Positions 43,710 to 53,650 are shown, counted from the stretch's first letter. The stretch: 64,000 bases of DNA from Herbaspirillum sp. LeCh32-8 (GCF_017814915.1 NZ_JAGIPZ010000004.1:286071-350070); one strand, 5' to 3'. Numbers and translations: made by a program. Notes: generated from the sequence alone by a model not told the origin.

Positions 43710-45104
43710 TCAGACGCCAACCGGTGCTGCGCGCGTCGCTTGCAGGGTGTCCAGGAATTCGCGGCACCACCAATGGACGTCGAATTGGCGAATATTTTCC
43801 ATCAGCGCCGCATGCCGTTCGCGCCGCTCCGTCAGCGACATCTGCAGCGCCTGCTGGATCACATTGGCGGCGCCATGGGTGTCATAGGGGTTGATGATCA
43901 GGGCCTGCCTCATCTGTTCGGCCGCGCCGGCGAAGCGCGACAGCACCAGCACGCCGGGGTCGTCCTCGTCCTGGGCGGCGACGAATTCCTTAGCCACCAG
44001 GTTCATGCCGTCACGCAGCGGCGTGACCAGCGCCACCGCGCAGGCGCGGTACAAACCCGGCAGGCGCTTGCGGGCCACGGTGCGGTGGATGTAGCGGATC
44101 GGCATCCAGTCGAAGTCGCCGAAGTCGCCGTTGATGGAGCCGCACAGGCTCTCCAGCTCGCGCTGGATGTCGCCGTAGGCTTCCACGTCCTCCCGGCTGG
44201 GCGAGGCGATCTGCAACAGCGTGGCGCTGTGACGGTTTTCCGGATACAGGCGCAGCAGCTCGCGGAAGGCGCGGATACGCTGCGGCAAGCCCTTGGAGTA
44301 ATCCAGCCGATCGACCCCGATCAACAGGCGCCGGCGCGAATACTCGGCCTTGGTGCTTTCATAGGTGTCGCGCGCCTCCTTGGCGTTACCCATGCGTTGG
44401 AAGTCGGCCACGTCGATGCCGATCGGGAAAGCGCCGGCGTGCACGGTGCTGTTGAAGGCGCGGTACTGATTGGCGCCGACCGGCTCGGCGGTCGCCTCAG
44501 CCTGCACGTACTGCGCGAAGTGCTGCAGGTCGGCGTGGTTCTGGAAGCCCACCAGATCATAGGCGAACAGCGCGCGCATGAGCCATTCGTGCGAGGGGAT
44601 GGCCGTCAGGATCGGCGGCGGCGGCAGCGGGATGTGCAGGAAGAAGCCGATGCGCGCCTCGCAGCCCATGGCGCGCAGCTCGGCGGCCAGCGGGATCAGG
44701 TGATAGTCGTGGATCCAGACGATGTCGTCGCGCTTCAACAGCGCAAACAGCTTGCGCGCGAACAGCTGGTTCACGCGGCGATAGCCGCCCAGGTGGCCGG
44801 ACTCGAAATGCGCCAGGTCCAGCCGGTAATGGAATACCGGCCACAGCACGCCGTTGGCGTAGCCGCGGTAGTAGGCGTCGTGGTCTTCCTGGCTCAGGTC
44901 GAGTTCAGCCAGGGTGACGCTGCCGGCCTGGTGCACACGCAGCTCGCCCTCGCCGGGCGTGCCGTTCTCGACCACCTTGCCGCTCCAGCCGAACCACAGG
45001 CCGCCGGTCTGCTTCAAGGTCTCGCCCAGCGCCACCGCCAGGCCGCCCGCCGCAGGTTTGCGCGGGTCAGCCAGACGGTTCGATACCACGACCAATCTAC
45101 CCAT
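43710..45104 (-). CDS. otsA: Trehalose-6-phosphate synthase
   Basis: GT20 enzyme of 464 residues that joins UDP-glucose and glucose-6-phosphate. Recognised by [11 protein letters not shown] at the start, [53 protein letters not shown] (phosphate and UDP-glucose binding Arg/Lys) and [20 protein letters not shown]. Its ATG overlaps the TGA of the GH15 gene (TGATG), so the two are coupled. Last gene of otsB-GH15-otsA, a compatible-solute operon active under osmotic or desiccation stress. Confidence 0.95.
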   Translation of the reverse strand: MGRLVVVSNRLADPRKPAAGGLAVALGETLKQTGGLWFGWSGKVVENGTPGEGELRVHQAGSVTLAELDLSQEDHDAYYRGYANGVLWPVFHYRLDLAHFESGHLGGYRRVNQLFARKLFALLKRDDIVWIHDYHLIPLAAELRAMGCEARIGFFLHIPLPPPPILTAIPSHEWLMRALFAYDLVGFQNHADLQHFAQYVQAEATAEPVGANQYRAFNSTVHAGAFPIGIDVADFQRMGNAKEARDTYESTKAEYSRRRLLIGVDRLDYSKGLPQRIRAFRELLRLYPENRHSATLLQIASPSREDVEAYGDIQRELESLCGSINGDFGDFDWMPIRYIHRTVARKRLPGLYRACAVALVTPLRDGMNLVAKEFVAAQDEDDPGVLVLSRFAGAAEQMRQALIINPYDTHGAANVIQQALQMSLTERRERHAALMENIRQFDVHWWCREFLDTLQATRAAPVGV

Positions 45105-46993
45105 CAGATCACCGCCTCCCATGATGCGGACAAGCGCATCGCACAGTTGATAATGCCCACCATCGAATAGGTCTGCGGGAAGTTGCCCCACATCTGGCGC
45201 GTGACCGGATGAGTGTCTTCGGAGAGCAGGCCCAGGTGGTTGCGGGCGTCGAGCATGGCCTTGAAGATCTCGCGCGCCTGCTCCTTGCGGCCGATGCGCG
45301 CCAGCGCATCGATGCGCCAGAAGGTGCAGATGTTGAACGCGGTCTCGGGCCGGCCGAAGTCGTCCGGCGCTTCGTAGCGGCGCATGTAGGGGCCGTCGCA
45401 CAGCGACTTCTCCAGCGCGTCCACGGTGGAGATGAAGCGTTGGTCGGTCGGTGCGATCAGGCCGACTTCCACCATCAACAGCACGCTGGCGTCGAGGTCG
45501 CGCCCGCCGAAGCTTTCCGCATACGCCTGGCGCTGCTCGTTCCAGGCTTCGGTCAGGATACGGTCGCCGATTTCCCTGGCGCGGTCGCCCCAATATTTGG
45601 CGCGTTCGGGCAGGTCCAGCCGCGCGGCGATCTTGCCCAGGCGATCGCAGGCGGCCCAGCTCATCAACGCCGACGAGGTGTGGATGCGCGAGCGCGTGCG
45701 TAGCTCCCACATGCCGGCGTCGGGCTGGTTGTAGACCTCGTAGGCCCGCTCGCCGACCGCCTCCAGATGCTGGAAGTGCTCGGCGCCGGCGCGGTGGTGC
45801 AAGCGCATGTCGTGGAAGGCCTGCGCCGCGCCCAGCACGATGTTGCCGTAGACGTCGTGCTGGAAGTGTTCGTAGGCCTGGTTGCCCACCCGCACCGGGC
45901 CGAAGTTCTGGTAGCCGGGCAAGTGGTCGAGGATCTGCTCGGGCAGGGCCTCTTCCAGGCCGATGCCGTACAGCGGCTGCACGTGGCCGCCGGCCGAGCG
46001 CACCACCACGTTGGTCATCCAGCGCAAGTAGTCTTCCATGGTGCCCAGCTCGGACAGGCTGTTGAGCGCGCGCACCACGAAGAAGGCGTCGCGCAGCCAG
46101 CAATAACGATAGTCCCAGTTGCGCTGGCTGCCCGGTGCCTCCGGCACGCTGGTGGTCATGGCGGCGATGATGGCGCCGGTATCCTCATAGACCGAGAGCT
46201 TGAGCGTGATGGCGGCGCGGATCACCGCGTCCTGCCACTCCAGCGGCGTGGCCAGCGCGCGGCTCCAGTTGCGCCAGTAGGCCAGCGTTTCCTGCTCAAA
46301 ATCGCGCGCGGTGTCGTTGATGCCGGCATGCAGGGTTTCGTCCGGCCCGAGAATGAAGTTGTACGGGCGGCTGACCACGAAGGCGGTCTCGTCGACGATG
46401 TAGCTGATCGGCGCGTCGGTGTTCAGGCGCAGGGTCTGCTCGTCGCCGACGAAGCGGATGTGGTTGCTGCCGCGCGTTTCCAGCGGCTCTTCGCGGCCCC
46501 AGTTGAACTTGGGGCGCAGGATCACGCGCATGCGCGGCGCGCCCGAGAGCGGATGAATGCGGCGTACCAACTGCAACGGCCGGAAAAAGCGGCCGCGGCT
46601 GGCGAAACGCGGAGCGAAGTCGGTAATCTCCACGCCCTGCCCCAGGGTGTCGTACAGGCGGGTGCGCAGCACCGCGGTATTGGGCTCGTACCACTGCTCG
46701 CTGTGCGAGAAGTTCTCCAGCTGGAAGGCCCACAGGCTGCCGTTGCCGCTGGGGTCGAGCAGCGCGTTGAACACCGGGTCACCGTCAAAGCGCGGCAGGC
46801 AGCACCAGACGATGCGTCCCATCTTGTCGACCAGCGCCGAGAAGGCGCAATTGCCGATCACACCCAAATCGAGCGAGGAGGTGGACGGATTGTCGTGCCG
46901 TTGCGCCGCTAGGTGCGGCTGTTCGGAATGCTGGGTCTGGGAGTGCGGCTGGGGTTGCGGTTCCTGTTGCGGATCGGTGCTGGGCTGGCTCAT
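45104..46993 (-). CDS. GH15-family glycoside hydrolase (glucoamylase/trehalase-like)
   Basis: 629 residues. A low-complexity Gln/Pro N-terminus (1-38) is followed by an N-terminal beta domain beginning LDLGVIGNCAFSALVDKMGRIVWCCLPRFDGDPVF. The (alpha/alpha)6 barrel has RNWDYRYCWLRDAFFVVRAL and, later, PLYGIGLEEALPEQ, with the catalytic Glu, and WAACDRLGKIA. Members hydrolyse alpha-glucans or trehalose. Sitting between otsB and otsA and overlapping otsA, it most likely takes part in trehalose or glucan turnover; which one is not decided by sequence. Confidence 0.9.
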   Translation of the reverse strand: MSQPSTDPQQEPQPQPHSQTQHSEQPHLAAQRHDNPSTSSLDLGVIGNCAFSALVDKMGRIVWCCLPRFDGDPVFNALLDPSGNGSLWAFQLENFSHSEQWYEPNTAVLRTRLYDTLGQGVEITDFAPRFASRGRFFRPLQLVRRIHPLSGAPRMRVILRPKFNWGREEPLETRGSNHIRFVGDEQTLRLNTDAPISYIVDETAFVVSRPYNFILGPDETLHAGINDTARDFEQETLAYWRNWSRALATPLEWQDAVIRAAITLKLSVYEDTGAIIAAMTTSVPEAPGSQRNWDYRYCWLRDAFFVVRALNSLSELGTMEDYLRWMTNVVVRSAGGHVQPLYGIGLEEALPEQILDHLPGYQNFGPVRVGNQAYEHFQHDVYGNIVLGAAQAFHDMRLHHRAGAEHFQHLEAVGERAYEVYNQPDAGMWELRTRSRIHTSSALMSWAACDRLGKIAARLDLPERAKYWGDRAREIGDRILTEAWNEQRQAYAESFGGRDLDASVLLMVEVGLIAPTDQRFISTVDALEKSLCDGPYMRRYEAPDDFGRPETAFNICTFWRIDALARIGRKEQAREIFKAMLDARNHLGLLSEDTHPVTRQMWGNFPQTYSMVGIINCAMRLSASWEAVI

Positions 46994-47092
46994 GGTTCCC
47001 TCGTGTTCTGTCGATCAGATTTCTTGGTGGAAGGCGGGGTACTGCGAAGACCTGCGGCAAATGGCCTAGACGTTCAACGACATGCGGCGGCG

Positions 47093-47863
47093 TCAGCCGG
47101 CGGTTTCCGCCTGCGTGCGGTGACCGGCCAGGCCGGCCGGCAGCGCCTGGCGCAGCAAGGCGCGCACCGCGGCCGGATCGGCCACGCGTACGCGGGCCTG
47201 GCTGGGGCCGGCGCCAACCTTGATGCCGAGGCCGTTCACGGCCTGCGCCTGGACCACGGCGAAGCCGGCCTCGTCGGTGACGTCGTCGCCGATGAACACC
47301 GGACGCCGCCCGCGAAACGGCGCCTCGTTCAGGAAGGCGGCGACGGCGTCGCCCTTGTTCACGTGCGGCTTGGCCTCGACCACCATCTTTCCGTTAAGCA
47401 TCGAGAAGCCGGGCTCATGCCTGAGCGCCTCGCGCATGGTGTCGATGCAGCGTTGCTCCAGATGCGGCGCATGGCGGTAGTGCAGCGCCAACGCGCCGCG
47501 CTTCAACTCCAACTGCAGGTCGGGATGGGCGCTCACCAGCGGCAGCAGGCGCTCGCGCAGGTGGTGCACATCGGCCACCGGCTGCTCGATGATGCGACCG
47601 TCGACGGTGCGCCGCTCGGCGCCGTGCACGCCCGCCATCGGCAGGCGCAACGGCGCCAGAAAGAAGTCGAGTTGATCCAGGGGACGCCCGCTGACGATGG
47701 CCAGCGCTCCGTCCGATTCTTGTTGTAGTTGCTGCAAGAGCGTGATCAGTTCCGGCGGCACCACAATATCTTCGGGTTGCGGCGCGAGATCGACCAAGGT
47801 GCCGTCGAAGTCCAGAAATAACGCATCGGCAGCAAAATCGTAGTGGCGAGTTTGCTCAGTCAT
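47093..47863 (-). CDS. otsB: Trehalose-6-phosphate phosphatase
   Basis: HAD-superfamily enzyme of 256 residues. Motif I is LFLDFDGTLVDL with the nucleophile Asp, motif II is AIVSGRPLDQL, motif III has the Lys of KPHVNKGDAV, and motif IV is VFIGDDVTDEAGF. It releases trehalose from trehalose-6-phosphate made by OtsA. First gene of the operon, so its promoter lies upstream of 47863, in a 270-base AT-richer gap that also contains the symporter terminator. Confidence 0.95.
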   Translation of the reverse strand: MTEQTRHYDFAADALFLDFDGTLVDLAPQPEDIVVPPELITLLQQLQQESDGALAIVSGRPLDQLDFFLAPLRLPMAGVHGAERRTVDGRIIEQPVADVHHLRERLLPLVSAHPDLQLELKRGALALHYRHAPHLEQRCIDTMREALRHEPGFSMLNGKMVVEAKPHVNKGDAVAAFLNEAPFRGRRPVFIGDDVTDEAGFAVVQAQAVNGLGIKVGAGPSQARVRVADPAAVRALLRQALPAGLAGHRTQAETAG

Positions 47864-48080
47864 GGTCTTTCAGGTTGATGAAAAGCAAATAAGTTCCGGT
47901 TGTTTATCAAACAACTTGGCGTTTTATCACCGAACAAGAACGGAAATTCGAGAAAATTCCGGTGTGCGGATTGGCTTTGACAGCATCCGCCACAGCAGTT
48001 TCTGGCCAAGCGCAAGAATCCCGCCCGGTCATTGTTGCACCATGCGCGCGCGCCTGCAGGGCGCACTCGCCGGCCCAAAG

Positions 48081-48114
48081 AAAAACGGCCGCGCGGCGAT
48101 GCCGGGCGGCCGTT
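48081..48114 (-). terminator. Terminator of the sodium:solute symporter gene
   Basis: AACGGCCG / CGGCCGTT outer stem with further GC pairing inside, then TTTC on the minus strand. Confidence 0.85.
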
Positions 48115-48133
48115 CTTGCGAAGACTTGCCGAA

Positions 48134-49591
48134 TCAGGACTGCGGGCTGCCCTCGGGCGCATTGGCCAGGATCGGCGGCACCGGCGCCAGCACCTGCGGC
48201 ATCAGCGAACCGACCACCATGCCGCCGATGGAGAACAGCAGGCCGGCCAGCTGCGGCGGCCAGAAGCCTTCGGGGGCGGTGTATTCCAGCGTGATCCAGG
48301 ACAACAGGCCCAGCACCATCGCCATCAGCGCGCCCTGGCGGCTGGCGCGCTTCCAGTAGACACCGAAGGCCAGCGGCACGAAGGCGGCCACCAGGGTCAC
48401 CTTGTAGGCGTTCTCGACCATCTCGTAGATGCTGGACTGGCTATTCAACGCCAGCGAGGTCACGCCCACGGTAAACACCAGCACCACTGCGCGCATGGAG
48501 AACAGGAATTCGCGGTCGTTCTTCCAGGGGCGGATTTCCTTCAGCACGTTCTCGGTGAAGGTTACCGAGGGCGCCAGCAGCGTGGCGCTGGCGCAGCTCT
48601 TGATGGCGGAGAGCAGCGCGCCGAAGAACATCACCTGGGCGAACACCGGCATCTTTTCCATGATCAGGGTCGGCAGCACCAGCTGCGAGTCGGTCTCCAG
48701 CAGGCGCGACACCATGGCCGGGTCGATCAGCGTGGCCGAGTAAGCCAGGAAGATGGGGATAAACACGAAGCAGAAGTAGATCACGCCGCCCAGGATGGAG
48801 GCGTTTTGCGCCACGGTCTCGTTCTTGGACGACATCACGCGCTGGAACACGTCCTGCTGCGGGATCGAGCCCAGCATCATCGTGATCCAGGCGGCGAAGA
48901 ACCACATGACGTCGCGGATGTTGGCCTCGGGCCAGAAATTGAACTTGCCGGCCTCGGCCGCATGCTGGATCACCACGCCGGGGCCGCCGACCATGCCGGA
49001 GACTTCCCAGCCGATGTAGAACATGCCGACCACCACGATGATCATCTGCAGGAAGTCGGTGATCGCCACCGCCCACATGCCGCCCATCAGGGTGTAGATC
49101 AGCACGCTGCCCGCGCCGATGATCATGCCCCAGTGCATCGGGATGTAGCCGCCCGAGACCACGTTGAACACCAGGCCCAGCGCCTTGATCTGCGCCGCCA
49201 CCCAGCCCAGGTAGGAGATCACGATGCAGACCGTGACCAGCATTTCGGCGGCGCGGCCGTAGCGCTTCTTGTAGTAGTCGCCGATGGTCAGCAGGTTCAT
49301 GCGGTACAGCTTCTTGGCAAAGAACACGCCGACCAGGATCAGGCACAGCGAGGAGCCGAAGGGGTCGGCCACGATGCCGCCCATGCCTTCTTTCAGGAAG
49401 GTCGACGACACGCCCAGCACCGCCTCGGAGCCGAACCAGGTGGCGAACACGGTGGCGGTCACCACCGACATCGGCAGCGAGCGGCCGGCGACGGCATAGT
49501 CCTTCGAACTCTTGACGAATTTGGTGGCGTACAAGCCGATGCCGACCGAGATGACCCAGTAGAGGACGACGAACCAGAGGAGTGCATTCAT
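48134..49591 (-). CDS. Sodium:solute symporter family transporter
   Basis: 485 residues, about 13 membrane helices. Family features: YAVAGRSLPMSVVTATVFATWFGSEAVLGVSSTFLKEGMGG at the N-terminus, then SYLGWVAAQIKALG and SAIKSCASATLLAPSVTFTENVLKEI, where Na+-site residues lie. It belongs to the SSS family, but the substrate cannot be read. Start at 49591 is chosen because MNALLWFVVLYWVISVGIGLY begins the first helix; the upstream extension is unrelated. Single gene. Confidence 0.9.
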   Translation of the reverse strand: MNALLWFVVLYWVISVGIGLYATKFVKSSKDYAVAGRSLPMSVVTATVFATWFGSEAVLGVSSTFLKEGMGGIVADPFGSSLCLILVGVFFAKKLYRMNLLTIGDYYKKRYGRAAEMLVTVCIVISYLGWVAAQIKALGLVFNVVSGGYIPMHWGMIIGAGSVLIYTLMGGMWAVAITDFLQMIIVVVGMFYIGWEVSGMVGGPGVVIQHAAEAGKFNFWPEANIRDVMWFFAAWITMMLGSIPQQDVFQRVMSSKNETVAQNASILGGVIYFCFVFIPIFLAYSATLIDPAMVSRLLETDSQLVLPTLIMEKMPVFAQVMFFGALLSAIKSCASATLLAPSVTFTENVLKEIRPWKNDREFLFSMRAVVLVFTVGVTSLALNSQSSIYEMVENAYKVTLVAAFVPLAFGVYWKRASRQGALMAMVLGLLSWITLEYTAPEGFWPPQLAGLLFSIGGMVVGSLMPQVLAPVPPILANAPEGSPQS

Positions 49592-49900
49592 GCCTTGTTC
49601 CTTGCCTTGCCAGAGGCCTGAGGGGGTAGAAGAAAAACGCGCATTATAGCGGCAACTTCGGCCCGCAAAGCCGCATGCGGCCAGACATTTACGCACCTGT
49701 CCGCCGCAGGCCACAGTGCCGGGCGCAGCCCTTACCGGCAAGCAAGAATTGCTCCCGCCGGCGGCGGCGAAAACGCAATAAACAATAAGCGGCGGGAGAA
49801 GGCTACGGCGAGCGGGAGAGGGCGATGCACAAAGCAGCGCGGCCGCCCATCGGCGGCCGCTGGCTCAAATATCGGACGGGGATGACGTAACGGCCGGGCC
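49592..49900. other. Intergenic region with a hairpin
   Basis: 309 bases without a gene. A perfect 9-bp stem GCGGCCGCC / GGCGGCCGC (49839-49860) lies 41 bases after the stop of the membrane coiled-coil gene and may end its transcript. The symporter promoter should be near 49620-49700. Confidence 0.5.
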
Positions 49901-50812
49901 TCAGGCGCCGTCGCTGTTGCGCTCATAGGACGGGCAGCCGTTCTTGCCCCACTGCCCGTTGCACAGCTTCCACAAGCAGCTCTCGCGGGCGAACAACGAC
50001 AAGGCGCTGCATTGCTTGACCTGGTCGGCCAGCGAGGGCGCTGGCGCCACCTCGATGATTTCCGGCTGCGTCAGTGCGGCGGCCTGGGCGCGCTCGGCCT
50101 TGGCGCGGGCGTCGGCCAGTTGCGCCTCGGCCTCACGGCGACGCAGTTCGCGCTGGGCCAGTACGGCGTCCTCGCGACGGTGACGGGCGTCGGCGGCGGC
50201 GCGCTTTTGCGCCAGCTGGCGAGCTTTTTCTTCCGCCTCTTCCTGCAGGACGGCGATCTGGTCCAGCACCGGCGGCGCCTCGGCGGCCGGTGCCGTCGCG
50301 AGCGGCGCAGGCGCGGCGGGGACGACCGGCGCGATGATGGTCTTGCGCAGCGAGGGCAGCTCACTGACGATGGGCTTGAGCGCGCGCTGCGGCCACGGCC
50401 ATTGCGCGCTCCACCACAAGGCCAGGCCGATCACGACCAGGGTCAGCAAGGACACCGGCCAGGCGGCGCGCGCCGACGCTGCGGCATTCGGCGCGCCGGG
50501 CGGCAGCTCCAGTTCGACGACGGCGGGTTGCGGCTGGATCTTCGGCGATGGTGACGGCGGCAGCGCTGCCACGGTGACGGCGGCGATGCCGGAAGCATCG
50601 GTGGCAGCCGCGGCTGCGGCTTCGGTCACCACGGCGGCCGTCACCGAGGCGGCGGCAACGGCGGCTGCGGTGATGTGCGACGCACGAATTTCCAGCTCGT
50701 CGTCGGCGATGATGTTTTCTTCGAGAGCGGGGGCGGCGAGCGCGGTGGAGCCGGCGGCCGTCGACGCGGCACGCTTGCTGCGATCTTCCCCTGGGCGATG
50801 CAGGACCTCCAT
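49901..50812 (-). CDS. Membrane-anchored coiled-coil protein with Cys-rich C-terminus
   Basis: 303 residues, not assigned to a named family. The cytoplasmic N-terminus is low in complexity and rich in Ala (about 1-115). One membrane helix lies at about 118-137 (WPVSLLTLVVIGLALWW). A coiled-coil stretch (about 185-250) has EEAEEKARQLAQKR and RRREAEAQLADARAKAERAQ. The C-terminus is a compact conserved-looking motif, KQCSALSLFARESCLWKLCN followed by GQWGKNGCPSYE, with four Cys that could form disulfides outside the membrane. Possibly envelope-associated. Function unknown. Confidence 0.7.
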   Translation of the reverse strand: MEVLHRPGEDRSKRAASTAAGSTALAAPALEENIIADDELEIRASHITAAAVAAASVTAAVVTEAAAAAATDASGIAAVTVAALPPSPSPKIQPQPAVVELELPPGAPNAAASARAAWPVSLLTLVVIGLALWWSAQWPWPQRALKPIVSELPSLRKTIIAPVVPAAPAPLATAPAAEAPPVLDQIAVLQEEAEEKARQLAQKRAAADARHRREDAVLAQRELRRREAEAQLADARAKAERAQAAALTQPEIIEVAPAPSLADQVKQCSALSLFARESCLWKLCNGQWGKNGCPSYERNSDGA

Positions 50813-51117
50813 TACCTTCCCCTGTATTGCACTGCTGATGCTGACCGCCGTCCCGGCGGAAACGGATACCTTTCCTCTCGTCTGATTGTCTGGCTACCCG
50901 GTCTCCGTGGTCGCTTTTTCAGCGTTTATTCTTCGGGCGTATTTTTTTCGACGGAAAGCTATTCTGCGCTCAAATTTCTGAAAGGAAAATCAAAGAATGT
51001 GCTTGCGGTGAAATTTCTGTATCCCAGCGTGGACGGGAGTTGCCGGGCTGCAAACAAAAACAAAACGGCAGCCGCGTTGCCGGGGCTGCCGTGCTGCCAA
51101 AGCATCAACTGGTCACA
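50813..51117. other. Intergenic region between lysA and the coiled-coil gene
   Basis: 305 bases without a gene. The lysA terminator is at its upper end; the stretch 50880-51030 is AT-richer than its surroundings and probably holds the promoter of the coiled-coil gene. Confidence 0.5.
51062..51092 (-). terminator. Terminator of lysA
   Basis: ACGGCAGCC / GGCTGCCGT stem followed on the minus strand by TTTGTTTTTG. Confidence 0.85.
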
Positions 51118-52401
51118 TCACTTGACGATGCTTTCCAGTGCGAACAGGTCGGACGGATTTTCACGCTTGCGGACCAGATGTGCACGCACGCCGTCCACTA
51201 ACACTTCGGCGGCGCGACCGCGGGTGTTGTAGTTGGAGGCCATGGTCATGCCGTAGGCGCCGGCCGAGGCGAAGGCCAGCAGGTCGCCCTGCTCGATGGC
51301 CAGCTCGCGCCCGCGCGCCAGCCAGTCCCCGGACTCGCACACCGGGCCGACCACGTCATAGACCTGGGCGCCGTCGGCGCCTTCCTTGACCGCCTTCACG
51401 CCGTGCCAGGCTTCGTACATGGCCGGACGCATCAGGTCGTTCATGGCGGCGTCGACCACTGCGAAATTCTTGGTCTCGCCGTGCTTCAGGTATTGCACTT
51501 CGGTCAGCAGCACGCCGGCGTTGCCGACGATGGAACGGCCCGGCTCGAACATCACCTGGATCTGGCGGCCGCCGTACTTTTGCTTGCGCCACGCGTCGAC
51601 GCGGGCGAACACGCGCGCCAGGTAGTCGCCTACGGCGACCGGCTGCTCGTCGTCATAGCGGATACCGATGCCGCCGCCGATGTCGAGGTGGTGGATATGG
51701 ATGCCTTCGGCTTCCAGCGCGTCGACCATGTCGATCACCTTGTCCAGCGCTTCGAGCAGCGGCGAATCGTCCAGCAGCTGCGAGCCGATGTGGCAGTCGA
51801 TGCCGACCACTTCGATATTGGGCAGCGCAGCGGCGGTGCGGTAGCAGTTCAGCGCGTCTTCATAGGCCACGCCGAACTTGTTTTCCTTCAGGCCGGTGGA
51901 GATGTAGGGGTGGGTCTTGGCGTCGACGTTGGGATTTACGCGCAGCGAGATGCGCGCGCGCTTGCCCATTTCACCGGCAACTTCGTTCAGGCGCGCCACC
52001 TCGGGGATGGACTCGACGTTGAAGCACAGGATGTCGTGCTCCAGCGCCAGCTTCATCTCGTCGCGGCCCTTGCCCACGCCCGAGAAGATCACTTTGCGGG
52101 CGTCGCCGCCAGCGGCCACCACGCGCAGCAGCTCGCCGCCGGAGACAATGTCGAAGCCCGAGCCCTGCTGGCCCAGCAGGTTCAGCACCGCCAGGTTGGA
52201 GTTGGATTTGACCGAATAGCACACCAGCGCGCCTTCATCGCCGCGCCCGGCCTTGCGGCATGCGTCGGCATAGGCCGAGAAATTCTCGACCAGGGCGGCC
52301 TTGGAATAGACGTAGAGCGGCGTGCCGTATTGGGAGGCCAGCGCCTGCAGCGACACTTGTTCGGCGTGCAGCACGCCGTTGCGATAGGAAAAATGGGACA
52401 T
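51118..52401 (-). CDS. lysA: Diaminopimelate decarboxylase
   Basis: Last enzyme of lysine synthesis, converting meso-diaminopimelate to lysine; 427 residues, fold-type III PLP enzyme. The PLP-binding Lys is in [16 protein letters not shown] near residue 64; other family motifs are [55 protein letters not shown] (with the active-site Cys) and [13 protein letters not shown]. It follows lptM by 68 bases and probably shares its transcript, the common arrangement in gamma- and betaproteobacteria. Confidence 0.96.
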   Translation of the reverse strand: MSHFSYRNGVLHAEQVSLQALASQYGTPLYVYSKAALVENFSAYADACRKAGRGDEGALVCYSVKSNSNLAVLNLLGQQGSGFDIVSGGELLRVVAAGGDARKVIFSGVGKGRDEMKLALEHDILCFNVESIPEVARLNEVAGEMGKRARISLRVNPNVDAKTHPYISTGLKENKFGVAYEDALNCYRTAAALPNIEVVGIDCHIGSQLLDDSPLLEALDKVIDMVDALEAEGIHIHHLDIGGGIGIRYDDEQPVAVGDYLARVFARVDAWRKQKYGGRQIQVMFEPGRSIVGNAGVLLTEVQYLKHGETKNFAVVDAAMNDLMRPAMYEAWHGVKAVKEGADGAQVYDVVGPVCESGDWLARGRELAIEQGDLLAFASAGAYGMTMASNYNTRGRAAEVLVDGVRAHLVRKRENPSDLFALESIVK

Positions 52402-52469
52402 GGAAGTCGGGGCTACGAATCTGTTGGTCGGGGCCGGCCCGGCGCGCCAGGTCGGCTTGAAGCGCTTGC

Positions 52470-52682
52470 TTACTTCGAGGCGGGCGCCGGTTTGGACTCG
52501 GCATCAGCATCGGCGGCGCCAGGTTTGGACATGGCCGGTTTGGGCGAGGTCTGCGCCAGCGGATCGGGCGGGACCTTGGGCATGAACAAAGGCCCCTTCT
52601 GGCCGCAACCGGCCAGCAGCAGAATCGATGCGCAGGCCGCCAACGCGGCTGTGCGGCGAGCGAGAGAATAATGTGACTTCAC
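52470..52682 (-). CDS. lptM: LptM-like small lipoprotein
   Basis: 70 residues. The lipobox LLLAGC ends at C26, followed at once by GQKGPLFMP, the signature of LptM (formerly YifL), which binds the LptDE machinery for lipopolysaccharide export. The tail is Pro/Ala/Lys-rich and disordered. The start codon is GTG. It lies upstream of lysA and divergent from cyaY with 49 bases between their starts, a conserved gene order. Confidence 0.92.
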   Translation of the reverse strand: MKSHYSLARRTAALAACASILLLAGCGQKGPLFMPKVPPDPLAQTSPKPAMSKPGAADADAESKPAPASK

Positions 52683-52731
52683 GATAAAATGGCGGATTAC
52701 ATCGAAATCTTAGAATGACTTGGAGTTTAGC

Positions 52732-53064
52732 ATGACGGAATCGGAATTCCTGGACCTGGCCGACGCCACCCTGTCGACCATTGAAGCCGTGCTGGAAAAG
52801 ACCTGCGACGAGACCGACCTGGACGTCGAATGCAGCCGCAGCGGCAATGTCCTGGAAGTCGAATGCATCAGCGACGGCTCCAAGATCATCATCAACAGCC
52901 AGGCCCCCATGAAAGAGATGTGGGTGGCGGCGCGCTCGGGCGGCTTCCACTACCGCTACGACGGCCAGCGCTGGCTGAACACCCGCGACGGCTCCGAGCT
53001 GTACGCGGCGCTGTCGGAAATCGTCAGCAAGCAGGGCGGCGTGCAAGTCAGCCTGCAGCCCTGA
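52732..53064 (+). CDS. cyaY: Frataxin-like iron-binding protein
   Basis: 110 residues with the frataxin fold. The acidic first helix (TESEFLDLADATLSTIEAVLEK and CDETDLDVE) is the iron-binding ridge. The sheet signature WVAARSGGFHYRYDGQRWLNTRDGSEL closes the domain. CyaY binds the cysteine desulfurase IscS and tunes Fe-S cluster assembly. The ATG at 52732 is used; an upstream in-frame TTG is unlikely. It is divergent from lptM. Confidence 0.94.
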   Translation: MTESEFLDLADATLSTIEAVLEKTCDETDLDVECSRSGNVLEVECISDGSKIIINSQAPMKEMWVAARSGGFHYRYDGQRWLNTRDGSELYAALSEIVSKQGGVQVSLQP

Positions 53065-53179
53065 GCGCGCCATCCTGCGCCCTGCGCCGCAGGCCGCATT
53101 TTGGCCGGCGCGGCGCTGATGCCGCTTATACTTGCGTGTTTTCCAATTTCCCTCAGCCGATTTGAAGCCAGCTGCACCC

Positions 53180-53650
53180 ATGCGTCGTTCCCTACTGCCC
53201 TCCCGGCGTCATCCCGCCTTCCTGTTCCTGCAACGCGGACTGGCGCGCCTGCGCTGGATCCTCGTGCTGACGGTGCTGGCGGTGGCGGTCGCACTGGGCC
53301 TGCCGAAGCTGGTCGCACGCATCTCCCACGACCACAGCCCGCAAGCGCGCGCCGCCGAGGCCGACATGCGCGCCATCGGCGACGGCCTGGAGCGCTACCG
53401 CAAGGACAACGGCCGCTACCCGAGCACGCAGCAAGGCCTGCTGGCGCTGGTGATCAAGCCCGCGCGCGGACCGGTGGCCAACGGCTGGCAGATCGGCGGC
53501 TACGTCGAGCGCCTGCCGCGCGACCCCTGGGGCAACAGCTATCAATACGACGCCGCCGAAGACGGCGACAGCTTCCAGCTGTTCTCCTTCGGTGAAGCCG
53601 GCCCGGCCGGCGGCGGCGACGACGACGCCCACGTGATTCGTCTGCACTAA
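53180..53650 (+). CDS. GspG-like pseudopilin without the conserved Glu
   Basis: 156 residues. After the membrane helix (about 24-42) the soluble part matches GspG: AEADMRAIGDGLERYRKDNGRYPSTQQGLLALVIKP, GYVERLPRDPWGNSYQYDA and FQLFSFGEAG. The usual pre-pseudopilin start GFTLIEL is replaced by RGLARLRW, so the Glu at position 5 is missing and the peptidase site is doubtful. There is also an N-terminal basic extension of about 20 residues. No other secretion gene is near. It may be an unprocessed, membrane-anchored relative with another role. Confidence 0.75.
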   Translation: MRRSLLPSRRHPAFLFLQRGLARLRWILVLTVLAVAVALGLPKLVARISHDHSPQARAAEADMRAIGDGLERYRKDNGRYPSTQQGLLALVIKPARGPVANGWQIGGYVERLPRDPWGNSYQYDAAEDGDSFQLFSFGEAGPAGGGDDDAHVIRLH

